From Prevotella sp. (GTDB lineage Bacteria > Bacteroidota > Bacteroidia > Bacteroidales > Bacteroidaceae): a stretch of DNA of 64,000 nucleotides. The DNA is taken from assembly GCA_017475265.1 (NCBI GenBank), contig JAFVFY010000051.1, forward strand, positions 1 through 64,000, given 5' to 3'. The notes below the pieces were generated by a model that was given only the letters and a program-made list of their open reading frames with translations, searched no databases and was not told the DNA's origin. A program made the position numbers and the translations under genes. The stretch's first letter is position 1, and each line of letters begins with the position of its first letter. Of the stretch, positions 37,475-45,225 are shown one piece after another.

Positions 37475-38296
37475 ATGGATGCTATAGAACTAAAACAGAA
37501 ATCAGAAGAACTCAGATTGAAACTTATCAATCTGGTACACTCAGGAGGCACAGGCCACATCGGCGGCGACCTCTCGGTGCTCAATGTGCTGACCGTGCTC
37601 TACTATCACACGTTGAACGTAGACCCGAAGAACCCCACGATGCCCGACCGCGACCGCTTCGTACTGAGCAAGGGCCACTGCGCGGAGGCGTTCTACTGCG
37701 TGCTCTGCGACAAGGGCTTTATCGGCAAGGACGAACTCGAACAGTATGGTAAGGACTTCGCCCACCTTGGCGGACACCCCGACAGGACGATTCCTGGCGT
37801 AGAGCTGAACACAGGTGCCCTGGGCCATGGACTTTCAGCAGGAGTAGGTATGGCACTGGCTGCGAAGATGCAGCGCGCTCACTATAAGACCTACGTGGTG
37901 ATGGGCGATGGCGAACAGGCCGAAGGTTCCATCTACGAGGCTGCGATGGCTGCCCATAAATATCGTCTGGACAACCTGGTAGCAATCATCGACCGCAACG
38001 GTCTTCAGATTTCCGGCTCTACAGAGGACGTAATGCCGCTGGAAAGCATCCGTGACCGTTGGGAAGCCTTCGGATGGGATGTGAAAGAGATTAACGGCGA
38101 CGACATCCGCCAGATTGTCAATGCCCTGGATGACATCAACTTCAACAGCTGCCGGCCACATCTTATTATCTCCGACACGACAAAGGGTTTCGGCATCTCG
38201 TATATGGAGAATGTAGCGAAGTGGCATCATGGCGTGCCCAACCAGGAACAGTACGAGACGGCCCTGAAGGAGTTAGGAGCGAGAACAAAAGAGTGA
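37475..38296 (+). CDS. Transketolase, N-terminal (TPP-binding) subunit
   Basis: 273 residues. Carries the thiamine-diphosphate half of transketolase (pentose phosphate pathway): HSGGTGHIGGDLSVLNVL, LSKGHCAEAFY, LGHGLSAGVGMALAAKM and the TPP motif GDGEQAEGSIYEAAMAAHKYRLDN. The enzyme is split over two genes, as in many archaea and some bacteria. The second half starts 105 bp downstream, after a family D repeat tract. Confidence 0.93.
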   Translation: MDAIELKQKSEELRLKLINLVHSGGTGHIGGDLSVLNVLTVLYYHTLNVDPKNPTMPDRDRFVLSKGHCAEAFYCVLCDKGFIGKDELEQYGKDFAHLGGHPDRTIPGVELNTGALGHGLSAGVGMALAAKMQRAHYKTYVVMGDGEQAEGSIYEAAMAAHKYRLDNLVAIIDRNGLQISGSTEDVMPLESIRDRWEAFGWDVKEINGDDIRQIVNALDDINFNSCRPHLIISDTTKGFGISYMENVAKWHHGVPNQEQYETALKELGARTKE

Positions 38297-38319
38297 ATAA
38301 TTAGCTACCACCTGAACTA

Positions 38320-38399
38320 ACAAATCGTAAATCGAAATCCGTAAATCGAAAATCGAAAATCCGTAAATCGAAAATCGAAAATCCGTAAATCGAAAATCC
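38320..38399. repeat. Family D repeat tract between the transketolase genes
   Basis: About eight units of AAATCG(A)AAATCC type, e.g. GTAAATCGAAAATCGAAAAT, fill the gap right up to the ATG at 38402. Confidence 0.82.
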
Positions 38400-38401
38400 C
38401 T

Positions 38402-39352
38402 ATGATGAAAGCAGCAAACAAGATACCTTGCCGCAAGAGCTTCACAGACACTTTGCTCGAGAAGGCACGCGAGGACAAGCAGATAGTAGCCGTTACGTCG
38501 GATGCCAGTGGCTCAGCCACGCTGACCGACTTTGCCAAGGCCCTGCCGGAGCAGTTCGTCGAGGTGGGCATTGCCGAGCAGAACGCCGTAGGCGTGTCAG
38601 CCGGACTGGCCTCCACAGGTATGAAAGTCTTTATCTTTGGCCCCGCCTGTTTCTATGTGGCCCGCGCGCTGGAGCAGGTGAAGGTCGACTTGGCCTATTC
38701 GCAGATGCCGGTGAAGATTTGCGGCGTGAGCGGTGGCGTGGCCTACAGTCAGCTGGGAGCGACTCACCACAGCCTACACGACATTGCCGTATTGCGCACG
38801 TTCCCTGGCATGGAGGTCTACCTACCCTGCGATGTGCGTCAGACCCGCAAGCTGGTGGAGAAACTGATTGACCACCCGAAGCCGGCCTATATCCGCGTGG
38901 GACGCAACGCCGTGCCTGATGTCTACGAGAACGATGACTTCGACTTTGAGCTTGGCAAGGCCAACACGCTGATGGAGGGCAACGACCTGACCATCATCGG
39001 CACAGGCGAGACGGTGGTCCATTGTCTGGAGGCGGGACGTATGTTGAAGGAACAGGGCATCAACGCCCGTGTGCTCGATATGCACAGCATAAAGCCCTTC
39101 GACAAGGAGGCCGTGCTGAAAGCCGCCCGTGAGACTGGCCGCATCGTGACTGCCGAGGAGCATAGCATCTATGGTGGTCTGGGCGCCATCGTGGCAGAGA
39201 TTACGGCGCAGGAGTGTCCTGTAAGGATGAAGATTCTCGGTGTTCCCGACGAAAACGTCATTCACGCCAAGCCGCTGACCGTATTCCGCCACTACGGATT
39301 CGACTATCAGGGCATCTACGAAGCAGCACTATCGTTGTTAAAAATTCTTTAA
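38402..39352 (+). CDS. Transketolase, C-terminal subunit
   Basis: 316 residues. Pyrimidine-binding and C-terminal halves: VAVTSDASGSATLTDF, QFVEVGIAEQNAVGVSAGLAS with the catalytic Glu, YSQLGATHHSLHDIAVLRTFPGMEV, and AEEHSIYGGLGAIVAEI. It completes the split enzyme. The start is M1 or M2 (ATGATG); both are directly preceded by the repeat tract. Confidence 0.93.
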   Translation: MMKAANKIPCRKSFTDTLLEKAREDKQIVAVTSDASGSATLTDFAKALPEQFVEVGIAEQNAVGVSAGLASTGMKVFIFGPACFYVARALEQVKVDLAYSQMPVKICGVSGGVAYSQLGATHHSLHDIAVLRTFPGMEVYLPCDVRQTRKLVEKLIDHPKPAYIRVGRNAVPDVYENDDFDFELGKANTLMEGNDLTIIGTGETVVHCLEAGRMLKEQGINARVLDMHSIKPFDKEAVLKAARETGRIVTAEEHSIYGGLGAIVAEITAQECPVRMKILGVPDENVIHAKPLTVFRHYGFDYQGIYEAALSLLKIL

Positions 39353-39378
39353 CACTTGCTCTATTGCTGCAAAATGCC

Positions 39379-39387
39379 TAACTTTGC
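39379..39387 (+). promoter_or_regulatory. -7 box TAACTTTGC for the beta-barrel gene
   Basis: 36 bp before the ATG at 39423. Confidence 0.68.
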
Positions 39388-39422
39388 AGAGGTTTTATTA
39401 ACAATGACTTAACGCAACAAAA

Positions 39423-40178
39423 ATGAAGAAAATGTTATTAATGGCATTCTTGGCTATCGGAATGACGACCAATGCCGAGACGATTGTGGACGACGACAGC
39501 GACGAGAAGTCCGTGAGTAAGAGCCTTATAGACCTCGGTCAGGGTAAGGACGAGAACGACCGCTGGACGATGCACGCCTTCCTGGGCGTGAACGTGCCGA
39601 CAGGTGCGCCCGAAGACATGAAGTTCGCCCCGTTCCGCTCGTGGGAGTTCAACTGGACGATTCTCCAGTATGACTACACGCCGAAGAACTGGAAGACAAC
39701 GTTCTCAGTCGGTCTGGGATTCAACTGGAGAGCCTACACGCTGAAGGGCCACGACCAGTATTTCGTGAAGTACTCAGACGGCTGGATTTCAACCGTGAGC
39801 ACGAAGGTGATAAGAGGCGGTGAGGGAGTGTATGACATCCTAGGCTACGACACGAAGAACCTCTCGTCGAACATCCACACCACGTCGCTTTCCTTCCCCC
39901 TGCTCGTCAGGCAGCGCTTCCACAAGAACTTCGCCGTCTCGGTAGGTGCTCAGATAAACTGGAACTTCTGGGGCCGCATCCACACCTACTATGAGTACGA
40001 TGACCACCAGATTGACGACTACACGAAGAAAATCGGCCAGCGCGACATCTCGGTCGACGTGCTTGGAATCGTAGACTTCGGCAAGATTGGCATCTACTGC
40101 AAGTACTCTCCGATGAGCGTCCTGGAAAAAGACCGTGGACCCAAGTTCCAGTCGCTGGCCTTCGGTATCTACCTCTAA
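39423..40178 (+). CDS. Outer membrane beta-barrel-like protein, unknown role
   Basis: 251 residues with a signal peptide (KKMLLMAFLAIGMTTNA). The mature part alternates aromatic and polar residues in beta strands (FSVGLGFNWRAYTL, VSVGAQINWNFWGRIHTYYEYDD, LGIVDFGKIGIYCKYSPM) and ends with a strand closing in a hydrophobic residue (FQSLAFGIYL). This fits a porin-type or OmpA-like barrel of about eight to ten strands. No specific family is recognised. Confidence 0.72.
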   Translation: MKKMLLMAFLAIGMTTNAETIVDDDSDEKSVSKSLIDLGQGKDENDRWTMHAFLGVNVPTGAPEDMKFAPFRSWEFNWTILQYDYTPKNWKTTFSVGLGFNWRAYTLKGHDQYFVKYSDGWISTVSTKVIRGGEGVYDILGYDTKNLSSNIHTTSLSFPLLVRQRFHKNFAVSVGAQINWNFWGRIHTYYEYDDHQIDDYTKKIGQRDISVDVLGIVDFGKIGIYCKYSPMSVLEKDRGPKFQSLAFGIYL

Positions 40179-40223
40179 ACTCTCAACTCTCAACCCTCAA
40201 CTCTCAACTCTGACCCCTGAACC
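40177..40223. repeat. Family C repeat between the beta-barrel gene and xseB
   Basis: CTCAACT/CTCAACC units, five or six of them. They supply the stop codon and last residues (QGSELRVEG) of xseB on the minus strand. Confidence 0.78.
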
Positions 40224-40417
40224 TTGAGGATTTCCTCTTCTGTCTTGGTCAGCTTGTCTTTGCAGAATTTAATGAGTTGCTGTGCGGTCTTCAGCTGCAC
40301 AGCAATTTCGTCTATACTGTACTCGTCGTTCTCCATCTTGCGCACGATGGACTGGAGCTGGGAAAAGGCTTCTTCGTATTTCATTTCTTTTGATATATGG
40401 ACGTTATTTTTTGACAT
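40190..40417 (-). CDS. xseB: Exonuclease VII small subunit
   Basis: 75 residues. Regulatory or structural helical subunit that binds XseA: KYEEAFSQLQSIVRKMENDEYSIDEIAVQLKTAQQLIKFCKDKLTKTEEEILKV is the whole family core. The following QGSELRVEG and the TGA are the translation of a family C repeat, so the C-terminus has been rewritten by the repeat. It lies 133 bp downstream of xseA. Confidence 0.9.
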   Translation of the reverse strand: MSKNNVHISKEMKYEEAFSQLQSIVRKMENDEYSIDEIAVQLKTAQQLIKFCKDKLTKTEEEILKVQGSELRVEG

Positions 40418-40550
40418 AAGGAACCGACACAGATAAAAACCATTCGTCTTGTTTTTCTCTGTATTTCTTGTTTTTCTCTGTATTTCTAATTAACTAAAGG
40501 AAAGAATATCATTTGGCAACTTCTAAATAACAGTTCATAAGAACATTTTT

Positions 40551-41867
40551 TTATTGGACGATGGAGGTGACGTGGCCATTGGCCAGACGGGTTTCAAGGA
40601 TGTCGCCGGAGGTTAGGGATTGGGCGTCTTTTACTGCCTTGCCGTCTTTGAGGGTGATGCTGTAACCACGTTGTAGGAGGAGGTCGGGGTCGAGACTTCT
40701 GGCTTTCTCTTCGAGAAGTTGTAGGCGGTGTTTCTCCGTAAGCAGACGGCGGTCGATGACGATGGGCAGACGGGTCTTTATATTGTCCAGTTTGCCATTA
40801 TCGCTGATGATGCGCTGGCGAATGGAGGAGCTGAGACGGGAGGTGAGGGCGTCGAGACGGGCTTCATGACGGGTCTTGAGCTTGGAGAAGAGTTGCGGGA
40901 GGATGCTGGACAAGGCTGCCAGTTGAGAGGTGTAGGCCGTGAGCTTCAACCTGGTGTGGCGGGCTATGCGGTCTTGGGCATCATCGATGGCATCGAGCAC
41001 GGCCTGGGCATGGGCGATGAGGAAGGCAGCGGCGGCAGTAGGGGTCTTTACACACGTGTGGCTCACCATGTCGAGGATGCTCTCGTCGCGGTCGTGACCA
41101 ATGCCGGTGATAATGGGCAAAGGAAACTGAGCGACGTTCTCGGCAAGGGCAAGGGTATCGAAGCCGGAGAGGTCGGCGGTGGCACCACCACCACGGATGA
41201 TGACCACACAATCATATCTCTCAACACTCAACTCTAACCTCTCAACACTCTTATAAATATTGTTGAGGGCTGCGATGATGCTCTGCTCTACTTGGTCGCC
41301 CTGCATGGTTGCAGGGAAGAGCTGGATGCGAAAGGCAAAGGGCGAGTCGGCCAGCTGGTTGACGAAGTCGCCATAACCAGCGGCGGTGGCACTCGAAATA
41401 ACAGCGATGTTGAGACAACAGAGGGGCAGCTCCAGCGACTTCTGCATATCGAAGATGCCCTCGGCCTTCAGCTGGGCGATGATTTCCTGTCGGCGGCGTG
41501 CCATGTCGCCAAGGGTGTACGTGGGGTCGATATCTGTGACTATCCACGAGAAACCGAAAGCCTCATGAAATTGGGCGTAGACCTTCAGCCTGACCTTCAT
41601 ACCAGCATGCAGACGTTGGCCTGTGGCGCGCTCAAACATCGGCTGGAGCATCAGCCATTGTGTACGCCAGCACTTCGCCTGGGCACGGGCAATGGGCACG
41701 CGCTGGGTAGCGTTGGTGGCCTCGTACTGAATCAGCTCCATGTAGCAATGGCCACGACTCTCACGGCACTCCGAAAGCTCTGCCTCAACCCAATATTCTC
41801 GGTTGAGGGTACGCTCGATGGTCTGCCGAACGAGGCTGTTGAGTTCAAAGAGGGAAAGGGCAGTCAC
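40551..41867 (-). CDS. xseA: Exonuclease VII large subunit
   Basis: 438 residues from GTG 41867 (TALSLFELNSLVRQTI). Degrades single-stranded DNA from both ends together with XseB. It has an OB-fold N-terminal domain (YWVEAELSECRESRGHCYMEL) and the catalytic domain with VISSATAAGYGDF, VIIRGGGATADLSGFD, ITGIGHDRDESILD and CVKTPTAAAAFL. The start is set by a TACTTTTGC box at 41891-41899; a frame extending to an ATG at 41963 would start upstream of it. NIYKSVERLELSVERYD contains a translated family C repeat (41217-41251) just before the RGGG motif. Confidence 0.93.
   Translation of the reverse strand: MTALSLFELNSLVRQTIERTLNREYWVEAELSECRESRGHCYMELIQYEATNATQRVPIARAQAKCWRTQWLMLQPMFERATGQRLHAGMKVRLKVYAQFHEAFGFSWIVTDIDPTYTLGDMARRRQEIIAQLKAEGIFDMQKSLELPLCCLNIAVISSATAAGYGDFVNQLADSPFAFRIQLFPATMQGDQVEQSIIAALNNIYKSVERLELSVERYDCVVIIRGGGATADLSGFDTLALAENVAQFPLPIITGIGHDRDESILDMVSHTCVKTPTAAAAFLIAHAQAVLDAIDDAQDRIARHTRLKLTAYTSQLAALSSILPQLFSKLKTRHEARLDALTSRLSSSIRQRIISDNGKLDNIKTRLPIVIDRRLLTEKHRLQLLEEKARSLDPDLLLQRGYSITLKDGKAVKDAQSLTSGDILETRLANGHVTSIVQ
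41217..41251. repeat. Family C repeat inside xseA
   Basis: ATCTCTCAACACTCAACTCT-type units on the plus strand, read on the minus strand as SVERLELSVERYD. Here the GTTGAG orientation is the coding strand, yet no stop arises because of substitutions. Confidence 0.65.
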
Positions 41868-41890
41868 AGCACTATTGTCACATTCTGCCC

Positions 41891-41899
41891 GCAAAAGTA
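41891..41899 (-). promoter_or_regulatory. -7 box TACTTTTGC for xseA
   Basis: Minus strand, 23 bp before the GTG at 41867. It excludes the longer upstream start. Confidence 0.68.
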
Positions 41900-41999
41900 C
41901 GAAAAAAGAACGAAACGACAAAGAAAAAAGCTTGTCAATCGTCTTTTCTTTATTAATTTTCAAAATAAAGATCTACTTTAGCGCTCACTAACCAAATAA

Positions 42000-42448
42000 T
42001 GCAACTTTTCTCACGAACTTTTTTTAAAAACACTATACATTCCTACATTTCTCTTATAACTTACACATATACAGAGTATTATACCATGTATAGACCATAC
42101 ATTTTTGAGTGCCACTATACACAGGCATAGAACGGACTTTATCAACATATTTGACGGAGGAATGTAGTAACAATAACCGACCTTTGATTCAGTTTCTCCC
42201 GTGGAAACTGTTTGTTTCTGCCGTAGAAACAAATTGTTTCCACGGCAGAAACAAACAGAAACAAACTGATTATCTGACACTTAGATGCGTTATTGTGGTT
42301 ACTATCCTACGTCTTTTCTCAATTTGTGTATAGAGCTTATCAATTATGTATGCTCTATACATAACCTAAACCATTTATATTTAGATATTTACATTAAAAA
42401 TGTAGGAATGTATAGTGTTTTTAAAAAAAGTTCGTGAGAAAATTTGCA
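42000..42448. mobile_element. Non-coding element bounded by 51 bp inverted repeats (MITE-like)
   Basis: The left end 42000-42050 (TGCAACTTTTCTCACGAACT...) and the right end 42398-42448 are inverted copies with one mismatch (50 of 51). The 449 bp between the outer ends hold no plausible gene. They contain several TGTATAG/CTATACA motifs and a three-unit 22 bp hairpin array at 42192-42257. No target duplication is obvious at the flanks. It could be a non-autonomous transposon or a structured RNA locus. Confidence 0.78.
42192..42257. repeat. 22 bp array (family H) at the centre of the inverted-repeat element
   Basis: Three units begin at 42192, 42214 and 42236, each a small hairpin of the GTTTCTnCCGTAGAAAC kind. 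A partial fourth follows at 42258. Confidence 0.78.
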
Positions 42449-42528
42449 CAACAGTTCGCTGAAGCTTATCATGACACTCGGATTCAATATCTCCAAGTGA
42501 ACATTGGTACACTTGAGCTTCAAATATT

Positions 42529-42708
42529 TCACTTTTCGTATGATTCCAAAGAGTCTTCTAAGATGCTCTTCATATAATTTGCGGCCTTCTCGGGCGAAAG
42601 GATTCTCACGCCATTGCCGTAGCTCATGAATACAGAAAACATCTTAGGGAACTCATCACCAAGCCACGTGACTCTGTCAATCTCAATCAATCTGTCAAAG
42701 AACTCACT
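42529..42708 (-). pseudogene. Possible remnant of a WYL-domain regulator (C-terminus only)
   Basis: On the minus strand an open stretch of about 59 codons (from an in-frame TAG at 42709-42711 to the TGA at 42529) reads FFDRLIEIDRVTWLGDEFPK, then MFSVFMSYGNGVRILSPEKA, then ANYMKSILEDSLESYEK. This looks like the end of a WYL-type transcription regulator (the typical final EVLEPxxLRExMxxxLxxxxxLY pattern). No start or N-terminal part remains; the inverted-repeat element lies 80 bp away. Assignment is tentative. Confidence 0.42.
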
Positions 42709-42771
42709 CTATTTTGAATATTTATACCTAACGCGATTTTATCGCATCAGTAGTATTTCTAGATTACAATG

Positions 42772-43812
42772 TTATAGTTCCTTCTCTTTGAGCAAAATCT
42801 TCCCGTTCTTCTTTACCAGCAGGAACTTATAATAGAAGGGAAAACTATCAGGAAGGGACTCGACCTCAGTATAGCCTGCAACGTACTCAAAACCATCGTT
42901 GAAAAAGGTGTAACAATCTCCCTCTTCGTCGTAACTACCGCCATAGATGACAAGTTCCGGCTTTTCACCCATATTTGAAGACGCTTTCCACGACGCATAG
43001 CGGTAGGTGCCGTCATCCGTCTCGTCAACACGGACAATATATTTCTCCGTCCTGAAGTATTTGGCAAGTCGCTTATAGCTGCTAAGAGAGGCATGCAGTC
43101 CCTTGTGTGGCACCTCTCCTTTGTCGACAAACTCCATTCCGTCGAATGTGTAAAGCGTGTACCTGTCGGTGGCGATGGGGATGTCATCGTCATCAGTACA
43201 GAGTGTGATGGGTACATATAGGCTCTTAGTTTCGGTATCGTAATCAAACAGCCAGTCCTCACCCTCTTCATCGGTAGCAGAGTTCCATCCTCTTATGAAG
43301 TAATTGGTTTCCATGCCACATTCGTCGAGATCGTCACTGGCATCATACACGCTAACGTTCCTCAATGTGTCATGGTCAATGGCGAAACCGTCCATCCACA
43401 TATAGCCGTCATCACTCGTCGCGTGACGGCTTGTCTTCACAATGTAATATGTGGAACCATCATCTTTCTTTATAGAGCGGATGTAATGCACCCTCCAAGC
43501 ACATTGCCCATCCACACCCAAGTCTAAGACTTTTGAGCCTCCGTCACTAGTCCTGTATTGGCATAGCACTCCGTAAATAAGCATCATCCCGCGTAAGCAA
43601 GTGTCCCAACAGTAGAACTTCAGGTTACCGTCCTCTGAGACGCATGTTTGCACATTCGTATTTTCACCTTTTAGGATAGAGTCCAATGGCAGCCACAAAG
43701 AGTCTGCCTGTTCCGCAACAGATCCTGTTACGGACAAAACGCCGTTACCCTTGTTCTGACATGAGCAGAACAGGGACAAAACAATCAAGGTTGATAAATA
43801 ACAGTTTCTCAA
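42772..43812 (-). CDS. Lipoprotein of unknown function
   Basis: 346 residues from TTG 43812, giving a lipoprotein signal (NCYLSTLIVLSLFCSC) with Cys near residue 18; the open frame extends further but would overlap the protease gene. The mature part is rich in Asp, Tyr and Ser and probably beta-structured (DGFAIDHDTLRNVSVYDASDDLDECGMETNYFIRG). No domain is recognised. It is the last gene of a minus-strand group with the two proteases (8 bp after the subtilase stop). Confidence 0.66.
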   Translation of the reverse strand: MRNCYLSTLIVLSLFCSCQNKGNGVLSVTGSVAEQADSLWLPLDSILKGENTNVQTCVSEDGNLKFYCWDTCLRGMMLIYGVLCQYRTSDGGSKVLDLGVDGQCAWRVHYIRSIKKDDGSTYYIVKTSRHATSDDGYMWMDGFAIDHDTLRNVSVYDASDDLDECGMETNYFIRGWNSATDEEGEDWLFDYDTETKSLYVPITLCTDDDDIPIATDRYTLYTFDGMEFVDKGEVPHKGLHASLSSYKRLAKYFRTEKYIVRVDETDDGTYRYASWKASSNMGEKPELVIYGGSYDEEGDCYTFFNDGFEYVAGYTEVESLPDSFPFYYKFLLVKKNGKILLKEKEL

Positions 43813-43819
43813 ATTTTCA

Positions 43820-45220
43820 TCATTTAAGCGGTAATCGGTATGCTTCCCAGAAGTCTGGGATACCATAGCCATAGATGTTTGTGGGTTCGGTGTACTGGTC
43901 GGAGCAACGGCGGACGAGGTCTATGATTTCGAGGGCCGTAAGGTTGCGGTGGGCTTGCCAGAGACAGGCTACGAGGCCGCAGACGACGGGCGTGGAGAAC
44001 GATGTGCCCATGTCGTGCATCAGGGTGCCGCGACCAGAAATGAGTGCCGCTGGTGCTCCCTGTGCTACCACGTCGGGTTTTACACGTCCGTCTTGCGAGG
44101 GGCCAATGCTGCAGAAGGTGGCGATACGACGTTCCTTGTTGATGGCTCCCACGGTAAGAATGTCGGGGGCATCGGCGGGCACGCCGATTTTCTTCCATTG
44201 TCCCATGCCGCTATTGCCCGCCGAATTGCAGAGCACGATGCCCTTGCGGGCAAGCATCGAGGCGGTCTGAGAGACGAAGGCCGTCTTGCCGTCGAGGTCC
44301 TGCAGACGGTAGGAACAGAGGTCGTTGTCGTAATTGTTGTAGCCCAGAGAAGAGTTGATGATGTCCACGCCCAAGGAGTCGGCCATCTCGGCAGCCATTG
44401 TCCAGAAGTCCTCTTCCACGGGTTGCTCCGTCAATGGGTCTTCACATCTAAGGAGCCAGTAGGTAGCCTCCGTAGCCGTCCCCATGACCACCTCTGGAGC
44501 CTGTGCGGCAAGGGCTGAGAATACCTTCGTGCCGTGGTCTATCTGATGTATAGGATTCAGCGGGAGCTTAGAACCAAGCGGGGCGGGTACGAAATCCCTG
44601 ACTCCTGCTAAGCGTGCCTCGCTCAATGCCGGGATGCGGTCGTAGTTCTGGAAGCCTCCGTCAAGGATGGCAATCATCATGCCCTGCCCACGAAAGCCCG
44701 CGTCATGGAGACGGTCGCCATGAAGCATCTCTATCTGCGGACGAGCCATGCCCAGCGGGTCGTTCTTCACCGAGTCCCACTTGTTGAACTCCTCATGAAC
44801 CCTCGGCTTCACTCTTGTCATCTTGTCAATACTGTCAGGGGCAACGAACACGCATCGGCTCCCGGTCACTATCGGCTGACTGGCCAGCCGCTCCAAGAGC
44901 AGGGAGTCCTTCGAGCGCACCAGTACAGTGTTGTGCCAACGGCTTGTGCCCAGCACCTCGGCACCGTCCACCTCAAATTGCTTGACGTAACGATGACAAA
45001 CGGGCAGGTCGGTGGAGTCGAGTGGCAGGTTCTGACGTGCACGCCGCTCCAGGCTCCTGCGAGACAGGAACCTGTGGGGACGCTCCAGGGAATAAGTAGT
45101 AGCCGCCTTGTCACGCAGGGTGTACCTATATATATAATATCGGGCACCAGGATATTTCACCTTGGCGAAACAAGACGAGCCAAACGTCAGGAACAGCAGT
45201 AACAGAAGGATGTTTCTCAC
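43820..45220 (-). CDS. Secreted S8 (subtilisin-like) serine protease
   Basis: 466 residues with a signal peptide (NILLLLLFLTFGSSCFA). An N-terminal inhibitor-like region contains FLSRRSLERRARQNLPLDSTDLPV, characteristic of Bacteroidota S8 proteases. The catalytic triad is Asp187 (AILDGGF), His229 (DHGTKV) and Ser407 (GTSFSTP), with the oxyanion Asn in NSAGNSG. It is likely exported to the periplasm or cell surface. The gene starts 5 bp after the C1 peptidase stop. Confidence 0.93.
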   Translation of the reverse strand: MRNILLLLLFLTFGSSCFAKVKYPGARYYIYRYTLRDKAATTYSLERPHRFLSRRSLERRARQNLPLDSTDLPVCHRYVKQFEVDGAEVLGTSRWHNTVLVRSKDSLLLERLASQPIVTGSRCVFVAPDSIDKMTRVKPRVHEEFNKWDSVKNDPLGMARPQIEMLHGDRLHDAGFRGQGMMIAILDGGFQNYDRIPALSEARLAGVRDFVPAPLGSKLPLNPIHQIDHGTKVFSALAAQAPEVVMGTATEATYWLLRCEDPLTEQPVEEDFWTMAAEMADSLGVDIINSSLGYNNYDNDLCSYRLQDLDGKTAFVSQTASMLARKGIVLCNSAGNSGMGQWKKIGVPADAPDILTVGAINKERRIATFCSIGPSQDGRVKPDVVAQGAPAALISGRGTLMHDMGTSFSTPVVCGLVACLWQAHRNLTALEIIDLVRRCSDQYTEPTNIYGYGIPDFWEAYRLPLK

Positions 45221-45225
45221 TCCCC

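Noticed and set aside
41868-41963. Longer N-terminus for XseA
   Set aside because: It would start upstream of the TACTTTTGC box, and family alignments begin at TALSLFELN.
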